This document shows positions 54,693 through 64,000 of a DNA stretch of 64,000 nucleotides, piece by piece. The first letter of the stretch is position 1, and every line of letters begins with the position of its first letter. Source of the stretch: Allacma fusca (lineage: Eukaryota; Arthropoda; Collembola; Symphypleona; Sminthuridae); NCBI GenBank assembly GCA_947179485.1, contig OX359250.1, forward strand, positions 5,415,661 to 5,479,660, given 5' to 3'. Both the position numbers and the translations under genes were made by a program. The notes under the pieces were generated by a model, which searched no databases, was not told the origin of the DNA, and saw nothing but the letters and a program-made list of their open reading frames with translations.

Positions 54693-55023
54693 CTTGTTAC
54701 AATGAATTCGAAAGGTCAGAATCATTGAGGAAACAAAATAGACGACTTGACGTTGGTTCTATTGACATATAACTGTTAATTTACTAGCAATGTCATTACC
54801 ATAGTGAACACAGCGTAGTTTATTAATTAAGCCACGATATCAATGAAGTGTAGTATGTATGAAGTTGTTTTCAACTTGTCGTGTAGGTAGGACCATTTTG
54901 TTTCAAAGTTAATTGGGACTAGTTATCGGGTGATAAGAATCTGTGTACTGATTGATCTTCATTTTGTTTTGATTCAATCAGATAATAGTTGGTAATGTTC
55001 GCAGCTCCTATGCGGTAATGTGT

Positions 55024-55029
55024 AATAAA
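55024..55029 (+). terminator. AATAAA poly(A) signal of MED31
   Basis: AATAAA 53 bp upstream of the RIOK3 ATG; the only one between the two genes that I see. Confidence 0.65.
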
Positions 55030-55081
55030 GTACCTAAGTTGAGTTTTACTGTTGAGCTAATTTTTTACTCAAGATATCAAG

Positions 55082-58000
55082 ATGTCCTCTGAAGAGTTAG
55101 AGGTTGTTGAACCAAGACCTAGAGTTTCCCTTAATGACCTATCTCCAGCTTCGGTCGAGTTTGATTCTTCAAAATCTGCCACAAATTGTCCATGGGCTAA
55201 TGTCGTTCAACCAGCATTGCAACAAAACGCTACCACCTTAAATGACATCATGAGTGAACAGCTTGCTGGTGATTTGCAATTTGAGGAAGAGAGAGAGTTT
55301 CTGAAAGAGCTGCTAAAATCCGAAGATCCTGATGTTAAAATTTCTGAATTGATGGATGTTCCCACAAATTCCGACGATTGCAGCAGTGATCAGGTTATTG
55401 CCCAAATGCTGCAGATGCAGTTTAACCGGGAGTATGACGACCAAATCAAGCGAGTAGAACAAAAGTTTAACGGATCTTCCAAAGGTAAAAGAATTATTAT
55501 TTGATGATGCTATTCCTAGATTTAAGATTTGCGGCTACACTTGAATTTTTGCTGTAATTATTATTTTGTTTATTGTCTGCGTATTTGAGATGTTGAGTTT
55601 TCAATAGAAAGCAGTCAATTTCGCGAAAAATATTCAGGTCGAGTCTGATAGAATTTTTAAGTTCAAGTTGGTTTGTGTAATTAACCCTTGTTTTAATGTA
55701 TGAATGTAGTATCCGTTTCTTTATCCAACTACATGGTGTCCCCAGTTGATGATGATTCTGATTCGGACGAAGAAATTAATTACAATCAGAAGTCGTGGGA
55801 TTCTTTTGAGGTTAGTGAACAGTCGGGTATAGCTTTTGCAAAATATTTTGTGCTCTACACCAGGGTGAATACTTTAATTGCAAAATTATATTATAGGCTT
55901 ATCAAAAATCGTTCCCGGCCATGTCAAAAGCCGGTTATGTCCGTGTAAATAATGAAGTGGTTACTAAGCATGACATGACAATGAGTGGGCGAAGAAATGC
56001 GTGCCGGGTGATGGAATTTCCTCCTGGTATCAGTACTGGAGACGGAGCCAGTTTTGATATGCAGCTATCCAATAAAGTGCGTTCAGTCAGGGTTTTATTT
56101 TGTAATTATTTATAATGTTCACTGGGCATATTTTGATTCCATCTTCCATTTATGCGTACATAGGTATTCAACACACTCAAGGTGTATTCAAAGGCAGAAG
56201 AAGGTCGACGAACTCGTGTGCACGACAAAATAGACAAGTCAACATCAGAAATGGCAATAGATGCCAAAACAAGGCTATTGTTGTACAAACTTGTCAATAA
56301 TAACATTCTTGATAAAGTCTACGGTATTATTTCTACTGGGAAAGAAGCCGTCGTTCTGTATGCATCTGGTGGAAGGTATAAAGTACTCCTTCATGTGGTG
56401 TTAAAATTGTTATAATTATACGTACTCCTGTCAGATATTCTTATTCAGATGTAGAGGGCGTTCCAACGAAATACTTTTGGGAGACATAAAAACCTTTCAA
56501 AGGCCCCCACATAAAACTTTCCGACCGTATTCTTTTAAAAAACAATTCAGAAATGCCAATAAGGGTCCCCAGTCACTATGGGTTATTCGCATTCCCAGAG
56601 TTGTAAAATATTTCATATTTCAAATCGAATAGCAAGAAAATTCAGTGCACAAATTTTTGTCAAAACATTTCGAATTTCATTTAAAAAAATAACACAACAT
56701 CAAGCTTTACAGTAAAGATAAAAAATGTTGTGGGTCCTAGCATTTCCAACCCCTAAAGTAGTAAGAAAGAGGATTCTACTTGGTTGGATATTGACATCCA
56801 TATGTGGGATGAGAATGTTACTCGACCCCCATTTCAATCATTAAGCTGGGATTAACTCTCCAACCACGACAGGTGGAAGGGAATATATAACATCTTTACT
56901 GTGAAGCTTGATGTTGTGTTATTTTTTTAAATGAAATTCGAAATGTTTTGACAAAAATTTGTGCACTGAATTTTTCTTGCTATTCGATTTGAAACATTAA
57001 ATATTTTACAACTCTGGGAATGTGAATAACCCATAGTGGCTGGAGACCTTTATTGGCATTTCTGAATTGTTTTTTAAAAGAATGCGGTCGGGAATTTTTA
57101 TGTGGGGGCCCTTGAAAAGTTTTTATGTCTCCCAAAAGTATTGAAGATATTTCGTTGGAATCTACAGGATTTATGATTTGGATGTGGATGTAAATATCTA
57201 CAGAATACAGTATATCTTGTAATGTATATATATATGTAATATATGTATATATATAATGTTACGTTTTGGTTTCGTAAGTATAAATCTTAGTTGGAATAAT
57301 ATTTTTCGTGATCACAGCCTTTCCGACGAAACTGAAGTTGTTACAGAAATTCCAGCCGAATGCGTTGTCAAAGTATTTAAAACAACTTTAAATGAGTTTA
57401 AAACCAGGGACAAATATATCCGTGATGACTACCGTTTCAAAGAAAGGTTTTCCAAACAGAATCCAAGGAAAATTATTCATCTGTGGGCGGAGAAGGAAAT
57501 GCATAATTTGAATCGAATGAATAAAGTGGGCATACCATGTCCAAGTGTTGTGGTGCTGAAGAAACACATGCTAGTGATGAGTTTTATTGGGAAAGATGGG
57601 CAAGCTGCACCGATGTTGAAGGAGGTGAAGTTCTCACAGGACAGCGAAGAAGATATGCAGCTTTTGCAAAGTGCTTACAATCAGGTTATAGAAAGCATGC
57701 ACAAGCTGTATAAACAATGCAGCCTGATTCATGGGGATCTGTCCGAGTACAATATCTTGTGGCACGAAAACAAATGCTACTTTATTGATGTTAGCCAGTC
57801 TGTTGAACCTTGCCACCCACATGGTTTGGAATTCTTGTACCGGGATTGCACCAACGTTTGTAATGTAAGATCATCTACATTTATAGATCAAAGGTACACA
57901 TTTATCATTTAATATTTGTGGATCGAAACAATAAGTTTTACTTATTACAGTATTTTGCCAAGAAAGGGGCTAAAGACGTAATAACGCCAGAGTCCTTGTT

Positions 58001-58257
58001 CTTTGACATCAGTGGTTTCAAACTTGATGGATCTGGTGCTGAAATTTTAAACCAAGTTAGTTGCGCCATACGTCCGTATTCTTTCTACCAATTTCTGTTG
58101 TTGTTTCTTGATGCTCTCAAAAGCAAAGTGTTTCAGTATAGCAATGATAAATTTTTATCAGGTACGTGACTACGAGAAGAATCTGGAACTTCTTACATTC
58201 GCTAAGACGGAAAAGCCGTATCCATTTGAATATTGCTGGGAGAAATCGCAAAAATGA
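55082..58257 (+). CDS. RIOK3: RIO kinase 3, atypical protein kinase (7 exons)
   Basis: Exons 55082-55484, 55710-55810, 55897-56076, 56164-56375, 57318-57864, 57951-58055 and 58162-58257 join in phase to 547 residues (human RIOK3: 519). RIO3 kinases bind pre-40S ribosomes in the cytoplasm; the human protein is also tied to innate signalling. The N-terminal region has CPWANV, DIMSEQLA and VIAQMLQMQFNREYD, which are specific for RIOK3 over RIOK1/2. Kinase motifs: STGKE (285-289, nucleotide loop), K317 in VVKVFK (ATP lysine), HGDLSEYN (437-444, catalytic loop with D439) and IDVSQS (D456, metal binding). All catalytic residues are present. Intron 4 holds a large foldback element. Poly(A) signal candidate at 58490-58495. 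Confidence 0.97.
56461..57160. mobile_element. Foldback element in RIOK3 intron 4
   Basis: Arms 56461-56719 and 56892-57160 are inverted copies of about 260 bp at roughly 90 percent identity by eye, around a 172-bp loop. The outer ends read TTCCAACGAAAT. The right arm has a small insertion near its outer end. No target duplication is obvious and no frame is present. Confidence 0.85.
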
Positions 58258-58489
58258 GGATAATTGGTCTCGTGTGTTTAAATTATTGCAGAAGTAGATA
58301 ATAATTATTATTGTTCTCAATAACTACTACAATTTTCAATTCCTAATTTATCTAAAACCGTTGCAAAATTCATATAATTAAACTACCCACCATTTGTGCA
58401 TGTAATTTAACACATGTGCATTATTTGGTATTTAAATTGATATGCATGAGCAACAAGCAAGGACATGTCTGCCTGCAAACACCAATCTG

Positions 58490-58495
58490 AATAAA
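58490..58495 (+). terminator. AATAAA poly(A) signal, probable RIOK3
   Basis: First AATAAA after the RIOK3 stop, 233 bp downstream. Confidence 0.6.
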
Positions 58496-58886
58496 TTGAT
58501 TGTACCGATTATTAACAATCTATTCTCTATGTTACATATATTTCTCAAATTTTTAAAACAGTTCAATTATTATTGTTTAGGGAGGAAACTTAGTCCTGCT
58601 TAATATAAGTTTTGTGTTTGACCTCATGCGAATTTTTCTTCATTGGGCTAACACGTAGGCTTGGGTTAATAATTGCAATGGTCTCCAGCCAGTCTCACTC
58701 ATAATGCTCCTCATATGAACAGGGACGGGGCGAAGACAAGAAAGTGATGCCCATTAGTTAATTGGAAATCGGGGCGGGATGTCGACAACAAAATATTTTC
58801 CAGCCATTATCGGGACTGGTGGGGACACATGTTTTGCCCCTGCCTGTAAATGAACGGGGCACGTAAACATCACTATACCATAATTT

Positions 58887-59750
58887 CAGGATGATGAAAG
58901 GATTTTAAATCTTCGCTGTCTCTCATCAGCGCGCTTTATAGGTTCGCGAGCACACAACCATAAAGGCTAAATGGCTCAATGGTATACCAAAGCATTATAC
59001 GGCAGCAAGGGCAGTGATGTTGTCACGGGTTATATTCATAACAACTTAAAAGGTGACTACCCGTTTACATTACGAGAAGACATTTTCCTATTAGAGTATG
59101 TTTTGAAAATTTTAAGAGTTAAGAAGTTAAAGACAGTTATTAAATGTCAGGGACAAAGTTTTGATAAAGTTTTGTAGATTTATTTTCACATGGACAACAG
59201 AATGTTGCTTTTTCGAGGGGTTTTACTGAAGAAAATATGAAGGCCTTTGTAACTGATACTACCGATCAAGGTGGTACAATGGGCAAAGGTGAAGTTACAT
59301 ATATACACAAGTAATTGTGTTTTTAATTTGACGTTTTGGAATTTGTTGGATTTTTAATTATTATAAAAAATTTTAGTAATTAAAAAGGCTTTACTAATTC
59401 TTAATACAGAATTTCACGATGAGAGGGCATTTTTAAATCTTCAATCTCTCTCCTGAACGTGCTTTATTGGTTCGCGAGTACAAATAGAAAATTACTTGTT
59501 TAAATAAGTTCTGTAATGTTAGATTATTATCATACGAAAATGCATTTCAGAAGCAAAGTTCATTATTTTAAAAATATTAGAATTGTAAATTCCGACAACC
59601 GAATTTGAATGCTGGTGGAACAAGCCACGAGACTGCGTCGATGTTATTATATATGTTATCTAATAACATAATTTGACGATGATGAAAATTAAAGCTTCTT
59701 CGCTCTCCCTCTTTAAGGATAAGAACTATTGGTTTGCGATTGCGAGTACT
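58887..59750. repeat. Three diverged copies of a TTGGTTCGCGAG unit
   Basis: 58887-58970, 59411-59482 and 59671-59750 share the order CGATGATGAAA, AATCTTC, a CTCTCTC-like run, GCTTTATTGGTTCGCGAG. Copies are in the same orientation with uneven spacing. No gene; a short frame at 58971 has no support. Confidence 0.5.
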
Positions 59751-59980
59751 ATCAATTACCTTAAAGGCTAACTACCCGGTTTATTTGAGGTATGCAATAT
59801 TCATGTATTTACAATTGGCGTGTATGTATTTTCCATTGGCGAATCCGATGACTGTTTATGCATCTCATTATCTACATCATTTTGTCTAGAATATTTATAT
59901 ATATCTACAAGCACTGCACAATCAGTTATTTCGGAATCATGTGACATGTGATTGAACCAACAAATTATGAAGACTTTCGA

Positions 59981-60010
59981 AGCCAGCAAAAGCTGGCTGT
60001 GCAGTGCTAG
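59981..60010 (+). mobile_element. Helitron-like 3' terminus
   Basis: Hairpin AGCCAGCAAAAGCTGGCT, spacer GTGCAGTG, then CTAG followed by T. Typical Helitron 3' end; the same hairpin family recurs at 39.64, 61.56 and 63.15 kb. Confidence 0.6.
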
Positions 60011-60072
60011 TCCTTTATACAATAATTTGGTCATGTCATAAACTTTTTGAATTTTCGCGCCAAATCTACGAG

Positions 60073-61265
60073 CAGTGGTCGTCATGGGTACAAAAAGTTT
60101 GTTCCCGTTCCCGTTCCTGTTCCCACTCTGTGGGTACTCCCCTTAAGTGTTCCCGTACCCGGACCCGTTCCCGTTATGATGGGAACAGTATTTTAGGTAC
60201 CCGTTCCCATGAACTTAATAAAAACGTGTACCCGGACCCGTTCCTGTTCCCGTACCCAGAAATTAAAAATGTTGTGGACCCGTACCCGTTCCCACAGCTG
60301 GTGTTCCCAAACCCGTTCCCGGGTCCAAGTCGTATTGTAATTATATGTGGTAAAAACTATTATCAGGATTTCACTAACCAAACCCTTCGTTTTGCAGATA
60401 AAAACTGACAATATGCAGGGCGGCTAAACGCTCTCCCATAGCGAAGCATATCAGTAAAATTACTGATTGTTGAATTCTTCAGAGATTATGTACCGAGTAG
60501 ACTGAATATCTACACTTTAAAATGACACTCTGAAAGGATGCAAGAATGAATAAAACATTGATATTGCTTTTACAATAATAAAATTGAATACTGATGAGGG
60601 TTTCAAAATGGAACTTAATATTTAAGATCAATTACTGTCCCAAAGATAATTATTCTGCATATACAATATATCTGAAAAACATATTCTAGTACGTGTAAGT
60701 TTCCCTTTGTTAGATTTATTTTTTGAAAATATTAACTCGAGCAAGCAATTTTTCAAGGGTAAAACGTGGAGCAAAAGTATAAACTACTAATAATTAAGTT
60801 TTGTAGAACTATTCTAGAAAATACAGCAACTGTATTGAAACAGGAGTTCTAACATTATTATCTTTAAGGCAAGGATATGCGAGTAGAAATTGCAGGAAAA
60901 AAGAACGAAATGGAATATGCAAATTGAATTTTATACATAAATAAAGTACTATCAAGTCTTCCAAGATCAATTTTGAGTGTTTTTCTAGAAAATGGTAAAA
61001 GTACCCACTTGATCCCGGGAACAACAGGTATGGGAACAGGATCATGTGTACACCGTACCCGTTCCCGATGGGAACGGGAACAAAACGAAAATCTCGGTTC
61101 CTGTTCCCACTCCTGTTCCTGTTCCCAGTGGTCGGGTCCACCTGAACGTGTTCCTGTTCCTGTACCCAAACAGGTTGGGAACAAAATATTTGTTCCCGTA
61201 CCCGTTCCTGTACTCGTTCCCGTTCCCATGTTCCCGGGTTTTACCCGTTCCCGTGACGACCACTG
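60073..61265. mobile_element. hAT-like element with GGGAAC arrays, 1.19 kb
   Basis: Left end CAGTGGTCGTCATGGG, right end the inverse of CAGTGGTCGTCACGGG. TCTACGAG flanks both sides (60065-60072 and 61266-61273). A related empty site is visible near 63295 (TCTACAAGCCAATAAAAAAG). Inside each end is an array of GTTCCC/GGGAAC hexamers with ACCC variants (about 60097-60325 and 61018-61250). The middle is unique and non-coding. Confidence 0.9.
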
Positions 61266-61540
61266 TCTACGAGCCAATAAGAGAGCTACGTCTAATTTAA
61301 AAATTAGTTCAAAACTAATTCAAAAAGTAAAAGAGCGTATTGCTAAAAAAGCACAAAAAATCCAAACAATAATTTGGCCGTGTCATAAACTTTTTGAATT
61401 TCGCGCGAAGCTTAATAAAGATTAAAAAATAAAAAATAATAAATAATGATTAGTATTTTTAGCTTTGGGCCGAACCTCAGCGGCTTTCTGTTTTTTCCAT
61501 TGGCGAAGCCGATGGCTGTTTATGCTCGTCTTATATAATA

Positions 61541-61574
61541 CTAGGAGCACTGCACAGCCAGCAAATTGCTGGCT
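61541..61574 (-). mobile_element. Helitron-like 3' terminus
   Basis: Minus strand: hairpin AGCCAGCAATTTGCTGGCT, spacer GTGCAGTGCTC, CTAG, then T. The element extends to the right and is interrupted by the hAT copy at 61620-62855. Confidence 0.6.
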
Positions 61575-61619
61575 CAGCGAGGCAAATGTAAATAGGGAAG
61601 GCGGTAAATAGTTGTATAC

Positions 61620-62855
61620 CACTGCTGCCCTAGTCTAGTCAGACTTGACTAGGAAAGACTAGACTTGACTAGACTAGGAGGCAAAAAGGACGTAAAAGAA
61701 TAGACTTGACTTGACTAGGCCTGCTGTTACTATTACGTGACTTGACTAGAATAGACTAGGGCGACTCGCCAAAACACAGGACTTGACTAGACTTGACTTG
61801 TATGACTTCATGGAAATGCTAGTCAAGTCACAATTACTTGAGGCTCCCTTATGTAGCTGAAAATCAAAGCTAGAAAGTCAATGTGAAATTCCAGTGTACA
61901 CGAAATGATCATCATCAGTACCGTTTGGTATGCTTAAGTACATGGCTTCGCTTCAAAAGAACAAAACATAAAATTTTCTACTAGGTACGTAAAGTGTTTA
62001 AGAACATGTTACAATTTATTCCTTAACAGTGCAATTGATCATAACGAAAGCTAGAATACATTTTTCATATTACTTTCTTCTTACAACTAAAATGGAAATT
62101 ACGTACCTGGTACTTCTTTCTGTAAACCAAAACCCCTCCCCAAACCAAAGAACCAATCTTTCTAACGTGCCCTTTAACGTTGTTATTTATTATCATTATA
62201 TTACAAGAGATCATTCTTCCCAGGGCAAAAATTATTCTGGCAGGGAAAATCACCAAGGAAAGGGATTCCTTTTTGAGGACAAGGATATTCTAATTTGTTG
62301 GCCTTTGAAATGAAAATCCCTTGACTTTTCAACTTTTTGGCGTGTTTCATGAAAATTAGGTAAAACAACAGGAATTTTTAGATTGTTTGAATAGAAATAT
62401 AACGTCTTCTAGGGACATTTTAGTTGTCAACAGGTATTTTGAAAATCGCTGACCTTTTTCAAAAATGTTCTTCCAGGGAAATTTACAAAAATTCTACCCC
62501 TGGGTACAGCCTACTACAAATTCTTTACGTCGTTTGTTGTAAATAAACACGAACTGGTTATTTGATAGAGGTATTTGCTAAAATCTGAAAATTTTGAACT
62601 CAACGAAGCTCAAGTTTTAAAAAATAATATTTTTCATATTTTCCTATTTAAAATGACGGAATTTTTAGAAAAATACACTGTGACTAGGGGAATTGACTAG
62701 ACTTGACTAGGGAACCAGCTGCAGAATCAAGACTAGGACTAGACTTGACTATGGCTAATTAAACGTACAGCTGACTTGACTAGACTTGACTAGTTGCGGC
62801 TCTAAACTTTAAAGACTAGACTAGACTTGACTAGGTAGCCTGGCGGGCAGCACTG
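61620..62855. mobile_element. hAT-like element with GACTTGACTAG arrays, 1.24 kb
   Basis: Left end CACTGCTGCCC, right end the inverse of CAGTGCTGCCC (one mismatch). TTGTATAC flanks both sides (61612-61619, 62856-62863). Subterminal arrays of GACTTGACTAG-type units cover about 61630-61835 and 62685-62840. Non-autonomous. Confidence 0.88.
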
Positions 62856-63145
62856 TTGTATACATACATTAGCATAATATTAGCACAACCCTAGTAAGAG
62901 TGTAGACTAACATACGGTAAAATGATTTTTTGATTTAATTTTGCTGTAATAATTTTTTAAAATAATTATTGCTCTATTAATTTGAAAGAGTGCACCGTCT
63001 TGGTGGTAGACGCCTGCCCTTAATACTGCATAATGCTTTATTTTTTTTTAATTAAAAAAAATAATAAAAATATTTTTTTTTATTAAAAAAAAATTATTTT
63101 AATACTTTTTTTTAATTTAAAAAAAATATTTTAATAATTTATTTT

Positions 63146-63420
63146 GCCAGTTATTGCTGGCTCAGCCAATAAAAAACAGCGCGCGGAAATTTGAATCTCA
63201 AATTCGTATTACACCAAGACGAAGACGGCTCACTCTTTTAACTTAGTAGAGAGGATGAACTGATTGTGAGACTGTAATTTTGAATTTACGCGCCAATCTA
63301 CAAGCCAATAAAAAAGCTGCATCTAATTTAAAAATTAGTTCAAAAAATAAAAGAGCATATATTGTTAAAAAAGCGCAAAAAATATAAAAACATCTGCGTA
63401 AATAAGTACAAAAGTAATAA
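63146..63420 (-). repeat. Fragment of the GCCAGCAAT hairpin Helitron-like family
   Basis: Hairpin GCCAGTTATTGCTGGC at 63146-63161, then blocks shared in inverse order with 39.4-39.6 kb. Includes the TCTACAAGCCAATAAAAAAG stretch that represents the site filled at 60073-61265. The CTAG terminus is missing. Confidence 0.5.
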
Positions 63421-64000
63421 AAATGGGGTTTTAAAAAAACCGAAACAAAGATGCTTTCACGGCTCTAAAATGTGAACAACTAGCATTTGATATGAGAAAA
63501 ATTAGAGCAATAATGAACGAAACAAAGCAACCCGGGTGCAAACACATAAATACACATAATGTATTACTCGGTAGCACCCGAGATGCTTTGTTTCGTTCAT
63601 TATTGCTCTAATTTTTCTCATATCAAATGCTAGCTGTTCACATTTTAGAGCCGTGAAAGCATCTTTGTTTCGGTTTTTTAAAACCCCATTTTTATTCAAT
63701 TGTTTTCAAAATTTTCTTGATAATAATATTATGAGACCATTATATTAATTATAATAGTAATAAATTATTAAAATTTTCATGAAGTTCAAATAATTTAATT
63801 AGTTGTTAATATTGGAAAAACTTCAAGTCACGTCTAGAATATTGAAGGTTATGATTATGACAACCGTAATTCATATTTTTAAACAATTAATTTTTAAGGG
63901 CCCAAGCCCTTGGTCGCACATCATAAGATTTTGCACACTAACTTGCAATAATTAGGCAGACATATATGCAAATGTTTATCAAAGTTGTTGTGGGGGAAGG
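63417..64000. repeat. Hairpin-headed dispersed repeat, copy 2 (runs off the window)
   Basis: 280-bp palindrome (63417-63696) followed by the same 300-bp non-palindromic tail as at 35914-36205, with TTGGTCGCACATCATAAGAT near 63911. Continues past the window edge. Confidence 0.8.

Noticed and set aside
55082..58257. RIOK1 or RIOK2 identity
   Set aside because: The MSEQLA, AQMLQMQF and REYD N-terminal blocks and the SKVSVS junction are RIOK3 features.
60097..61250. Open frames rich in Arg/Ser and Pro/Val (SRSRS, PVPVP)
   Set aside because: Direct translation of the GGGAAC/GTTCCC hexamer arrays in several frames; no splice or start support.
63001..63140. A/T-rich palindromic stretch as origin or matrix region
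   Set aside because: Long A and T homopolymers make chance palindromes; no supporting element.

Overview
This is animal nuclear DNA: AT-rich, with GT-AG introns, AATAAA poly(A) signals, long microsatellites and many short non-autonomous transposons. The proteins and gene structure fit an arthropod. A crustacean such as a copepod is my best guess, but nothing in the window proves the species. No bacterial features are present. Two runs of exactly 200 N mark assembly gaps.

Genes, left to right. (1) 1-3134 (+): seven in-phase 3' exons of an unrecognised low-complexity protein whose start lies outside the window. (2) 10447-10614 (+): one candidate exon that looks like the start of a CUB domain. 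(3) 12317-13604 (+): a complete four-exon gene for a 110-residue secreted peptide precursor with dibasic sites, which I could not assign to a family. (4) 15902-17978 (-) and 19014-22179 (+): two alpha-tubulin genes arranged head to head, each with five exons, sharing a 21-bp 5' leader element; exon 2 to exon 3, including intron 2, is almost identical between them. (5) 54264-54692 (+): intronless Mediator subunit MED31. (6) 55082-58257 (+): RIO kinase 3 in seven exons, starting 53 bp after the MED31 poly(A) signal. Between 22.2 and 54 kb I find no complete gene, only two weak candidate exons on the minus strand.

Mobile DNA dominates the right half. I could define several hAT-like elements by terminal inverted repeats plus exact 8-bp target duplications: 38290-38452, 42421-43942, 44847-45703 (left tip eroded), 48434-49894, 50534-51404, 60073-61265 and 61620-62855. 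A looser example is 6716-7647. Pogo/Tigger-like elements beginning CAGT lie at 27625-27802, 39207-40784 and 42682-43442. Helitron-like 3' ends (hairpin, short spacer, CTAG next to T) occur near 39.67, 47.27, 60.01 and 61.54 kb. Foldback elements lie at 52501-53496 and inside a RIOK3 intron (56461-57160). A repeat opening with a hairpin of about 280 bp occurs at 35628 and again at 63417. No intact transposase is present; one Tc1/mariner relic remains at 8159-8311.

The most notable pattern is that several unrelated hAT-like elements each carry arrays of their own short motif just inside the termini, in opposite orientation at the two ends. Other points for follow-up are the unassigned peptide gene, the homogenised tubulin palindrome with a probably false gap, the tight MED31-RIOK3 pair, and the hairpin repeat whose arms have changed together.
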